This document shows positions 5,830 through 12,627 of a DNA stretch of 13,701 nucleotides, piece by piece. Source of the DNA: Calditrichota bacterium. GTDB taxonomy: Bacteria > Zixibacteria > MSB-5A5 > GN15 > FEB-12. Made by a program: the position numbers and the translations under genes. The stretch's first letter is position 1; each line of letters begins with the position of its first letter. Below the pieces are notes generated by a model that saw nothing but the letters and a program-made list of their open reading frames with translations, searched no databases and had not been told where the DNA came from. The stretch covers positions 1 through 13,701 of the forward strand of contig DAOWIC010000173.1 in the NCBI GenBank assembly GCA_030641085.1, in the 5' to 3' direction.

Positions 5830-6591
5830 TCAGACTGCCTGCCCCAGCAGTTCAATCAAGGCCTCAGCGGTGGTGGGAGCATGCCCGGAGTAATGATTGT
5901 TAAAATAGGCGTAGAAGCCGACCCCCTGACGGCTGTATTCGGTTACCAGGTCGCCCCACCAGGCAAGCTCTTCCCGGCGGTCGAAGCGTACAAAGCTGAA
6001 ATCGGCCTCGATTTTCTTGCGATCCCCAAGAAATCGCAGGTAATGAAAATCGGCGGTACAGATCTTTGTCCGCGGCATCCACGGGTGATCGATCAGACAG
6101 AAGGCGATATTTTTCTCTTTCAGCCGGTCGAACAGCCTTTCCTCTTTCAACCAGGCCTTGTTGCGAAGCTCTATCGCAAACCGGCCCTGATCGGGAAGCG
6201 CCGCTATCAACGCCATCAGGTCCCCGATTCTGTCCGGCTTAAAGCTGTATGGGAATTGCAGCAACAGCGGCCCCAGCTTCGCCCCCAGGTGGCTCATGAC
6301 ATCGATAAAAATGCCGGCGTTTTTGATCCTCTCCTCCAGGCTCCCCTCGTGGGTCACCGTGTTGGGGAATTTGGCTGTGAAGACGAAACTGTCCGGGGTG
6401 GTCGCAGCCCACTTTTTGACAGTCTCGACCGGCGGTATCCGGTAGTAAGTCGAGTCCAGTTCCACCGTATTGAATTTGGAGGTGTAGAACTTGAGGAAGT
6501 CGGCCTGGGGGCAAAACTGCGGATAGAAATTGCCCAGCCAGTCTTTATAACTGAAGCCCGCGGTTCCGATTCTTATTTTGTCTGGCAGCAT
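5830..6591 (-). CDS. DUF72 family protein (YecE-like)
   Basis: This protein has a TIM-barrel-like fold of the widespread DUF72 family, whose biochemical role is not settled. Family marks are IRIGTAGFSYKDWLGNFYP at the start, FNTVELDSTYYRIP, FVFTAKFPNTVTHEG, LLLQFPYSF, RFAIELRNKAWL and the C-terminal FYAYFNNHYSGHAP. From ATG 6591 it has 253 residues, which fits the family. A TTG at 6639 would add 16 residues of no family likeness. Neither start has a clear Shine-Dalgarno. The gene is divergent from the M29 aminopeptidase. The long plus-strand frame across it is a shadow. The family call is firm; no function is inferred. Confidence 0.9.
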   Translation of the reverse strand: MLPDKIRIGTAGFSYKDWLGNFYPQFCPQADFLKFYTSKFNTVELDSTYYRIPPVETVKKWAATTPDSFVFTAKFPNTVTHEGSLEERIKNAGIFIDVMSHLGAKLGPLLLQFPYSFKPDRIGDLMALIAALPDQGRFAIELRNKAWLKEERLFDRLKEKNIAFCLIDHPWMPRTKICTADFHYLRFLGDRKKIEADFSFVRFDRREELAWWGDLVTEYSRQGVGFYAYFNNHYSGHAPTTAEALIELLGQAV

Positions 6592-6691
6592 ATCTGGTAT
6601 AACAGCAACCGCCGATAAAGGTTCGCTTGCTTCGGCCAAATAACGGAGTGGATTAACCGCCGCCGAGCGTTACGGACTGCGCGCTATGTCG

Positions 6692-6720
6692 TTGATTTCG
6701 CCGGCGAATTTTGCTATTAT
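6692..6720 (+). promoter_or_regulatory. Sigma-70-type promoter of the M29 aminopeptidase
   Basis: TTGATT (6692-6697) and TATTAT (6715-6720) are separated by 17 bases. The -10 matches consensus at five of six positions and the -35 at four. Transcription would start near 6727, giving a leader of about 25 bases with the RBS AAAAGGAA at 6738-6745. Confidence 0.55.
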
Positions 6721-6751
6721 CCGGTTAACCGAAAACGAAAAGGAACTCATA

Positions 6752-7888
6752 ATGAAAGACAAACGAAACGAACTGCTGGCCCGACAGCTCCTGGAATACT
6801 CGGTGGAAATCCAACCCGGTGAAGTACTATATCTGGAGATAAAGGGCAGAGAGACCCTCGAACTCGGTAAACATATCATTCGCCTCGCGACCGAAAAGGG
6901 CGCCACGCCCTTCTGGTACTATAACGACGAATCGCTGATTCGCCAGTGGGTCGGCAAAGCGGGCGATGACCAGTTCAAGAAGCAGGCCGAGCTGCACCTG
7001 GAACTGATGACTCGCGCCGACGCCTATATCGGTCTCCGCGGCTCGGACAATCCGTTTGACCTGGCCGATATCGATACCAAACAAATCGACAAGCAGAACA
7101 CCCTGTTCTACAAGCCGGTCCATCTCGAGGAACGTGTTAAGCGAACTCGCTGGGTGGTGCTGCGTTATCCGAACAACGCCATGGCGCAGCTTGCCGAGAC
7201 CTCGCAGGAAAAGTTTGAGGATTTCTACTATGAAGTCTGCTGCGCCGACTACGCCAAAATGTCCAAAGCCCAGGACAAACTGTTCGGCCTGGTCAACGCC
7301 ACCGACAAAGTCCGGATGGTCTCACCCGGAACCGACCTGACATTGTCGCTGAAAGACATCAGGGTGGTCAAGTGCGACGGCAAGCGCAATATTCCCGACG
7401 GTGAGGTCTACACGGCCCCGGTGCGCGATTCGATCAACGGTACAATCACCTACAACACGCCCTCGCTCTACCAGGGAACGATTTTCAACAATATCTCGTT
7501 CACTTTTGAGAGCGGTAAAATCGTCAAGGCGACCGCCGGAGATCAGACCGAGAAGTTGAACAAAATCCTCGATACCGATGGAGGTTCGCGTTACGTGGGC
7601 GAGTTTGCTATCGGCGTCAATCCGTTTATCCTGCACCCGATGAAGGACACGCTGTTTGATGAGAAGATCGCAGGCTCGTTCCATCTCACGCCGGGCCAGT
7701 GCTATGATGAGGCCCCCAACGGCAACGATTCTTCGATCCACTGGGACCTCGTGCTCATCCAGCGCCCCGACTACGGCGGCGGTGAAATGTGGTTCGACGA
7801 CAAGCTGGTTCGTAAGGACGGTGTTTTCACTGACGATGAGATGGAGAAATCATTCTCGGCCGACAACCTCCGGGGCACCACCGAATAA
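6752..7888 (+). CDS. M29 family aminopeptidase (thermophilic metalloprotease, AmpS/AmpT-like)
   Basis: This is a cytoplasmic two-metal aminopeptidase that trims N-terminal residues from peptides. From ATG 6752 (RBS AAAAGGAA, about 6-7 bases away) it has 378 residues, a little shorter than the roughly 400 usual in the family. All expected metal and catalytic residues can be placed: E218 in NIPDGEVYTAP, E284 in YVGEFAIG, H311 and Y318 in SFHLTPGQCYDEAP, and H330 and D332 in SSIHWDLV. The 66-residue gap between the two Glu and the 7-residue H-to-Y gap match what I recall of Thermus AmpT. An in-frame start at 6686 overlaps the promoter and is rejected. A hairpin and then the rubrerythrin gene follow 78 bases downstream. 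Confidence 0.93.
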   Translation: MKDKRNELLARQLLEYSVEIQPGEVLYLEIKGRETLELGKHIIRLATEKGATPFWYYNDESLIRQWVGKAGDDQFKKQAELHLELMTRADAYIGLRGSDNPFDLADIDTKQIDKQNTLFYKPVHLEERVKRTRWVVLRYPNNAMAQLAETSQEKFEDFYYEVCCADYAKMSKAQDKLFGLVNATDKVRMVSPGTDLTLSLKDIRVVKCDGKRNIPDGEVYTAPVRDSINGTITYNTPSLYQGTIFNNISFTFESGKIVKATAGDQTEKLNKILDTDGGSRYVGEFAIGVNPFILHPMKDTLFDEKIAGSFHLTPGQCYDEAPNGNDSSIHWDLVLIQRPDYGGGEMWFDDKLVRKDGVFTDDEMEKSFSADNLRGTTE

Positions 7889-7911
7889 CGAACTGTAGTA
7901 CAATCAGACAA

Positions 7912-7942
7912 TTCCCGTCGGGAGGCGCACTTCCGGCGGGAA
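7912..7942 (+). other. Intercistronic hairpin between the aminopeptidase and ferritin-like genes
   Basis: TTCCCGTCGG (7912-7921) pairs with CCGGCGGGAA (7933-7942) over 10 positions, with one G-U, around an 11-base loop. No T-run follows, so it is not a classic terminator. It may protect or process the mRNA or act as an operator. The bases AACTGTA occur on both sides (7891-7897 and 7941-7947) as a short direct repeat. Confidence 0.45.
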
Positions 7943-7966
7943 CTGTATATCAAAGAGGGAGCTATT

Positions 7967-8476
7967 ATGGATATCTTTGAATTTGCGATGCAGATGGAGA
8001 AGGATGGCCAAACGTTTTATGAAAAGCAGGCGGCGGCCACCCGGGACAAGGAGCTGAAAAAGATATTGCTGGCGCTCGCCGAGGAGGAGCAGCAGCATTA
8101 CAAATATTTTCAACGGCTTAGTCAGGGTGAAACCGATCTGCCGGTCAGCGAAATGCGCGGTAATCTCAATACGCTGAACAAGGTCAAGAATATCTTCCAC
8201 GAAATGTCACAGAGCCCGTCGCAGACCGCGTTCGGCGACGATGAAAGATCGATCTGGCAGCAGGCTTTAAAGATCGAGGAAAAGGCGGAGAAGTTCTACC
8301 GCGAGAAGGCCGAGGTTGAAACCGACAAGGCGAAAAAGCAGATGCTGAATCTAATCGCCGACGAGGAGCAGCGCCATATTCATATGATCGATGGAGTGCT
8401 CAGTTATCTGAAGTTTCCGGACGACTTTGCCCAGTCAGCCCAGTTCAGAAATTTCCAGAGTCTCGAAGGACACTAA
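7967..8476 (+). CDS. Rubrerythrin/ferritin-like di-iron protein
   Basis: This 169-residue four-helix-bundle protein likely binds a di-iron centre and handles peroxide or iron. Helix 1 reads FEFAMQMEKDGQTFYEKQA, with E11 as a likely ligand. Helix 2 has an ExxH motif in EEEQQHYKYF (E41, H44). Helix 3 repeats the first pattern (ALKIEEKAEKFYREKA). Helix 4 has a second ExxH in DEEQRHIHMI. The two halves thus repeat internally, as in the ferritin-like superfamily. There is no C-terminal rubredoxin CxxC domain, so it is not a classical two-domain rubrerythrin. The RBS AGAGGGAG ends 5 bases before ATG. It lies in line with the M29 gene but after a hairpin, so co-transcription is possible but not shown. 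Confidence 0.88.
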   Translation: MDIFEFAMQMEKDGQTFYEKQAAATRDKELKKILLALAEEEQQHYKYFQRLSQGETDLPVSEMRGNLNTLNKVKNIFHEMSQSPSQTAFGDDERSIWQQALKIEEKAEKFYREKAEVETDKAKKQMLNLIADEEQRHIHMIDGVLSYLKFPDDFAQSAQFRNFQSLEGH

Positions 8477-8517
8477 AGCCGAAATAGCCCGTCAATCCCT
8501 GGGAGGAGATCAACCGG

Positions 8518-10593
8518 ATGGCCATCGTGCCCGCATCGACCGATGAAGGCCCGAAGCAAACGTCTACGAATTCACTTAACATGGGTTGGATTGTTGGTCC
8601 GGCCGCTTTCATCATTATTATCCAATCAATCGGAGCCGCTTTCCCGGGCTACTATACCTGGGGATTCGGTTACTGGAGTGTTCTGCCGGAGCCATGGAAT
8701 TATGGCCTTCTGGTCGCGGCATTACTGTTGCTGTTTGCAGTCAGCCGGTTCTGGAAGCTCTCGGCAGGCCTCGATTCACCCGCGGGCAGCCGACCGGCGG
8801 CTTTTCGAAGCATCACATTCGGTGCGGCTGTCGCGTTCCTGTTGGCGTTGTTCTTTTTCTTCAGGTCAAGAGCGCACCTGTATGGTGACGGCTACCTGAT
8901 CCTTGACGAACTTGGCGGCACCGGCCCCGAATCTACCGGCTTCCCGATATACCTTAAGGTGCTGTCTTATTACCTCTACAAGTGGCTCTGTGATGCGCTT
9001 TCCGTGGTTTTTACACTTTCAGTCGAACATTCTTTCGCGATGGTGAGCGCCGCGGGAGGTGTAATCGGAACCGTTGCACTGTGGAAGATAGCAGACATCC
9101 TAAGCTCGCATTCTGTTCAACGATGGTTTATCTTCCTGTCCGCTTTGACCTCTGGCTGCGTGATACTTTTTTTCGGCTATGTCGAGTACTATACCCTTGC
9201 CACCACCTGCGGTCTCTGGACCATTTACTACACTCTCAGGCATGTTCAGGGTAAGAGTGGCCCGGTGCCCGCGATCCTGCTTGGGCTGCTGACAACCGGC
9301 TTTCACATACTGGCTCTCCCCTATCTGGTGTTTGCCGTTCTGGCTGTCGCTTTACACCGCGCCGGGAACCCGGAGACTATTTCCGGGAGGTTGAAACGAA
9401 TAGACCTGCTTGCGGTGGGTGCATCGGTCCTGTTGGGCCTGCTGGCGCAGGTACTAAGTCTTCCGCAGTGGCTGATGTTGATCTGGCCGCGCGATGATGT
9501 GCCCTACTGGTTTCTCTCACCCGACAGACTGATGGATCTGCTAAATCTGACCCTTCTTGTAGCACCGCTGGGTCTTGCCGTTCTCGCGATATGGATCTTC
9601 TCAAAAAAGGGCAGACCCACGATTGAGGAGAACCTTCTGGGCAGCCTCGCCTTACTCTGCTTTCTGGTCGCCTTCTGGGTAGAGCCGAAGCTCGGCGCGG
9701 CGCGCGACTGGGATCTGGCCTCCTTCTACGGTTTCCCCTTCACGCTCTGGGGGGCGGCGTGGCTGACTAATCACCGCCTGCGGCCGTTGAAACACCCGGC
9801 CGCGATCATATCGGTCGCTGTATTATCACTGGTGCTTATCGCACCCAATCTTATCGAAAAGAATGACCTCGCTCACGCAGCCCGTTATCTCGACCGTGCC
9901 CTGCGGGACAGTCCTCACCACCGGGCGGACTACGGCCTGGCGCGGCGGGCCTGGATATGGGCTTTCATTCTCAACGACAAAGCAGATGAACCGGAGCTGG
10001 CGATACCCAATCTTAAACGGAGACTCGACGCCGAGCCGAACACACCCGATGCCTGGGCCTTGCTGGGAACGATCTACTCCGATAAGAGCATGTTTGATTC
10101 GGCGGCTCTCTATTTTTCAGGCGCCACACTTTACGCTCCTGGCAATGCGGCCTATCTGACCCGGCTGGCGGAGACAGAATGTCGGCTGGGACGCTATCGC
10201 AGCGCCCTCGAACATATCGTCATCGCCGAGCGCCTGAAGCCGGACCTTTTCGAGGCACAGTTTCAGTTCGGCGTTGTTCTGACACAACTGGAACGTTACG
10301 CCGAAGCGGTCGGGCGTTTTAGGAAGGCAACAGATATTGACTCATCGGTGGGCGCGGCCGTTATCAACCTGAGCTTTCTGTACAGCGAGCTAAAGCAGCA
10401 CGATTCCGCTCGAGTCTACCTGAGTCGCGCGCTGGAGTTCGACTCGAAAAACAAACACCTTTATACGAAGCTGATAAAAGCCGATCTCGCCCTCGGCCGT
10501 CTGCAGGAGGCTCAACAGGTTCTCGAGCGCTATCGGTTGATAAATCCGAGCACACCTGAAATCGAGCATTTCATGGGAAGACCCGCGCCCTGA
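8518..10593 (+). CDS. Polytopic membrane protein with five C-terminal TPRs (putative GT-C glycosyltransferase)
   Basis: This 691-residue protein has two parts. Residues 23-445 hold about ten hydrophobic segments, for example 25-42, 62-75, 101-116, 202-219, 250-279, 296-312, 343-361, 374-387 and 426-443. The loop after the third segment contains HLYGDGYLILDELGG (120-134), whose acidic residues recall the first-loop motif of GT-C enzymes. RDWDL at 396-400 is a second conserved-looking spot that I recall from large FCB membrane proteins. Residues 510-679 are five exact 34-residue TPRs (510, 544, 578, 612, 646), each with the G/A-Y/F pattern. The layout resembles TMTC or PMT-like glycosyltransferases with TPR tails, so transfer of a lipid-linked sugar is plausible but unproven. 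RBS GGGAGGAG lies 9 bases before ATG. It converges on the EamA gene with only 17 bases between stops and no visible terminator. Confidence 0.75.
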   Translation: MAIVPASTDEGPKQTSTNSLNMGWIVGPAAFIIIIQSIGAAFPGYYTWGFGYWSVLPEPWNYGLLVAALLLLFAVSRFWKLSAGLDSPAGSRPAAFRSITFGAAVAFLLALFFFFRSRAHLYGDGYLILDELGGTGPESTGFPIYLKVLSYYLYKWLCDALSVVFTLSVEHSFAMVSAAGGVIGTVALWKIADILSSHSVQRWFIFLSALTSGCVILFFGYVEYYTLATTCGLWTIYYTLRHVQGKSGPVPAILLGLLTTGFHILALPYLVFAVLAVALHRAGNPETISGRLKRIDLLAVGASVLLGLLAQVLSLPQWLMLIWPRDDVPYWFLSPDRLMDLLNLTLLVAPLGLAVLAIWIFSKKGRPTIEENLLGSLALLCFLVAFWVEPKLGAARDWDLASFYGFPFTLWGAAWLTNHRLRPLKHPAAIISVAVLSLVLIAPNLIEKNDLAHAARYLDRALRDSPHHRADYGLARRAWIWAFILNDKADEPELAIPNLKRRLDAEPNTPDAWALLGTIYSDKSMFDSAALYFSGATLYAPGNAAYLTRLAETECRLGRYRSALEHIVIAERLKPDLFEAQFQFGVVLTQLERYAEAVGRFRKATDIDSSVGAAVINLSFLYSELKQHDSARVYLSRALEFDSKNKHLYTKLIKADLALGRLQEAQQVLERYRLINPSTPEIEHFMGRPAP

Positions 10594-10610
10594 GCGGGAC
10601 GCCGCAAGGT

Positions 10611-11489
10611 TTACAGCTCGGCGACAATTACACCTACCAGTGCCACTGCCCCACCGGCCAGGAAGGAAAGCCCCATCGGCTCGCCAAGCCAGATGAAGGC
10701 CACGCCGGAGGCGATCACCGGCTGGATATTGTGAAAGACCGCGATCCGCGACGCCTCCATGTATTTCAGCACCCAGTACCAGAGAATATAGGCAAACACC
10801 GACACACCGATGGCCACATATACCACCGACCACCAAGCGGCGACCGGCACGGCTGCATGATCGAATTTTGAGGCCATGTAAATACCAAACGGCAGGTAGA
10901 TCAGCGAGCCGGAGCCCAGCGCGTAGGCGGTGATACGCACCGCGCCGTATTTCTCAACCAGCGGCTTGCCGAGGATCGTGTAGTAGACCCAGGCGATAAC
11001 GGCAACAAGTATAATCAGGTCGCCGATAAGATACTCGGTCCCGATTTCCACTGCGCCCCCGGTCACGATTACGAAAACGCCCCCCATAGCGATAACAATC
11101 CCTACTCCCCGTCGCCAGCTCAATCTCTCTTTCAGGTGAATCATCGCCGTGAACGCGATCCATATCGGCACTGTGGCGAACAACACCGAGCCATGCCCGG
11201 CGGCGGTCAGCGACTGCCCCCAAAGATACAGCGTCTGGTTGAACGGAATTATGATAATGCCCAGACCGATTATCTTCCAGATATCGGGCTTCTCAATCGG
11301 CACCGCGTGGCGTTTGAGCTTTACAAAGATAAGCAGCAGGATCGATGAGATGACAAAACGGTAGAGCGCGAAAGTGAACGGCTCGATATATGTAAGGCCG
11401 TACTTGGCGACCGGAAAAGTGAGCGAACCGAGCACCTGCTGAAACAGCAGAACTCCGATAAGAAAGGCGGTGCTGTGTTTTCTTGTCAT
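10611..11489 (-). CDS. EamA/DMT superfamily transporter (paralogue 2)
   Basis: This 292-residue inner-membrane protein has about ten transmembrane helices in two EamA halves, as in drug/metabolite exporters. Examples are FPVAKYGLTYIEPFTFALYR near the start, GLGIIIIPFNQTLYLWGQSL, FATVPIWIAFTAMIHLKERL, and in the second half VYYTILGKPLVEKYGA and SGVAFIWLGEPMGL. The exported compound cannot be read from sequence. It is last in the minus-strand run, 37 bases after its paralogue at 11527-12438. ATG 11489 lacks a close Shine-Dalgarno. GGAG further upstream instead fits a five-codon ORF whose stop overlaps this start as ATGA, so coupling is possible. Confidence 0.9.
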   Translation of the reverse strand: MTRKHSTAFLIGVLLFQQVLGSLTFPVAKYGLTYIEPFTFALYRFVISSILLLIFVKLKRHAVPIEKPDIWKIIGLGIIIIPFNQTLYLWGQSLTAAGHGSVLFATVPIWIAFTAMIHLKERLSWRRGVGIVIAMGGVFVIVTGGAVEIGTEYLIGDLIILVAVIAWVYYTILGKPLVEKYGAVRITAYALGSGSLIYLPFGIYMASKFDHAAVPVAAWWSVVYVAIGVSVFAYILWYWVLKYMEASRIAVFHNIQPVIASGVAFIWLGEPMGLSFLAGGAVALVGVIVAEL

Positions 11490-11503
11490 GGCATTTCAGA
11501 CAT
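11486..11503 (-). other. Possible five-codon leader ORF coupled to the downstream EamA gene
   Basis: On the minus strand ATG at 11503 opens MSEMP and stops at TGA 11488-11486. That stop overlaps the EamA ATG (11489) as ATGA. TTTGGAG sits about 6 bases before this ATG, whereas the EamA start itself lacks a well-spaced RBS. Reinitiation could set its translation. With five codons, chance is a real alternative. Confidence 0.18.
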
Positions 11504-11526
11504 GCCCGCTCCAAAGGACAGCTTTC

Positions 11527-12438
11527 TCATTTGACTTCGGTAATGATCACTCCCACCAGGACAGCTACACCTCCGAAAACAAACCAGATCGACAACGGTT
11601 CCCCGAGGACGAAATAAGCGACGGCGGCGGCGATTATCGGATAGAAATTATGCCAGATCGCCAGCCGCAAGGCCTCCATGTACTTGAGCACCCAATACCA
11701 TAAGACATACAGCCCGACCGACATGCCCAGCGCCATAAACGCCACCGCCCCCCAGGCACCGACTGTGGTCTGCGAGTAATCAAAATTGAGCGCCCGATAG
11801 AAACCGAACGGGAAATAAAGCGCCGAGCCGATCGCCAGTGCGTAGGCGGTCATCCGCAACGCGCCATACTTTTCCACCAGCGGCTTGCCCAGAATAGTGT
11901 AATAAGACCATGCAAGAACCGCGATAACGATAATGATATCGCCTTTCAGATACTCGGCGCTGATCTCGGCGCCGTCGGCCAGCATCAGAAGCAGCACCCC
12001 GCCGAACGCCACGATTATCCCGATCACGCGCCGCGGTAGCAGCGGCTCTTTCAGGTGGATAATTGCCAGGATAAAAATCCAAACTGGAGCGGTGGCGAAC
12101 AAGAAAGCGCCGTGCCCGGCACCGGTCATCGATTGGCCGAACATGTATAGCATCTGGTTGCCGGGGATAATCAGGATCGCCAGCGTGATTATACGCCACC
12201 AGTCACGGCGGGCTATCGGCACATACGGCCCGCGCGATCTGACTATAACTAGCAGAATAACTGAGGAGATAACAAAACGATAAAAGGCAAAAGTGAACGG
12301 TTCGATAATCTGGGTACCGTAGCGAGTGACCGGAAAACAGAGCGCGTCCAGAATCTGCAGCAGAATCATCGCCGCCACCAGCGCCCCCATTTCCGGCCTT
12401 TTTTTCTCGGCGCCGTATTCAGCAGCAGTCAGGTTCAT
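11527..12438 (-). CDS. EamA/DMT superfamily transporter (paralogue 1)
   Basis: This 303-residue transporter has about ten transmembrane helices in two EamA halves and is clearly a paralogue of the gene just downstream. The shared blocks include IEPFTFA-YRFVISS, YYTILGKPLVEKYGA-R-TAYAL and LWYWVLKYMEA-R-A--HN. By eye roughly half of all residues are identical, and the nucleotide sequence is also still similar in these blocks. The N-terminus is hydrophilic for 15 residues (TAAEYGAEKKRPEMG) before the first helix. A weak GAGG lies about 9 bases before ATG 12438. Only 25 bases separate it from the SDR remnant upstream, so it likely shares a transcript with the M20 peptidase. The substrate is unknown; amino acid or metabolite export is common in the family. 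Confidence 0.9.
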   Translation of the reverse strand: MNLTAAEYGAEKKRPEMGALVAAMILLQILDALCFPVTRYGTQIIEPFTFAFYRFVISSVILLVIVRSRGPYVPIARRDWWRIITLAILIIPGNQMLYMFGQSMTGAGHGAFLFATAPVWIFILAIIHLKEPLLPRRVIGIIVAFGGVLLLMLADGAEISAEYLKGDIIIVIAVLAWSYYTILGKPLVEKYGALRMTAYALAIGSALYFPFGFYRALNFDYSQTTVGAWGAVAFMALGMSVGLYVLWYWVLKYMEALRLAIWHNFYPIIAAAVAYFVLGEPLSIWFVFGGVAVLVGVIITEVK

Positions 12439-12463
12439 CGCCCGAAGCCTCGCTCGCCACGGC

Positions 12464-12625
12464 TCACGTCAGGCTCTTAACGAAGCCGCCATCGACCGGC
12501 ATCGACGCGCCGGTGATATAGGCCGCCTGCTCGAACGCCGGAAAAGTGATCAGCGCGGCCCCCGCGCCGAGTCCGGCGGAGGCCCCGGTTACCAGGGCCG
12601 TCCTGCCTTTCAATCGAAGATCCAT
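12464..12625 (-). pseudogene. Short-chain dehydrogenase/reductase remnant with an in-frame internal deletion
   Basis: ATG 12625 opens 53 codons ending in TGA at 12466-12464. The first part, MDLRLKGRTALVTGASAGLG, is the N-terminus of a classical SDR with the TGxxxGxG cofactor motif (residues 14-20). After about four residues the sequence becomes ITFPAFEQAAYITGASMPVDGG, then FVKSLT, which is the C-terminus of the same kind of enzyme (ITGxxxxVDGG). Roughly 200 residues are missing between, including the NNAG motif and the catalytic Ser-Tyr-Lys region, so it cannot be an active oxidoreductase. The frame is kept across the joint. It starts 2 bases after the M20 stop, as in a coupled operon. It may be a decayed gene, an assembly artefact, or less likely a retained small protein. 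Confidence 0.78.
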
Positions 12626-12627
12626 GC

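Noticed and set aside
5731..6618. Plus-strand open frame of 295 codons across the cheW promoter and DUF72
   Set aside because: It is the shadow of DUF72, whose family motifs are all on the minus strand. It also overlaps the sigma-28 promoter.
6611..6618. GCCGATAA on the plus strand, an exact FliA -10
   Set aside because: There is no TAAA 15 bases upstream, and the next gene is an aminopeptidase with a better sigma-70 promoter.
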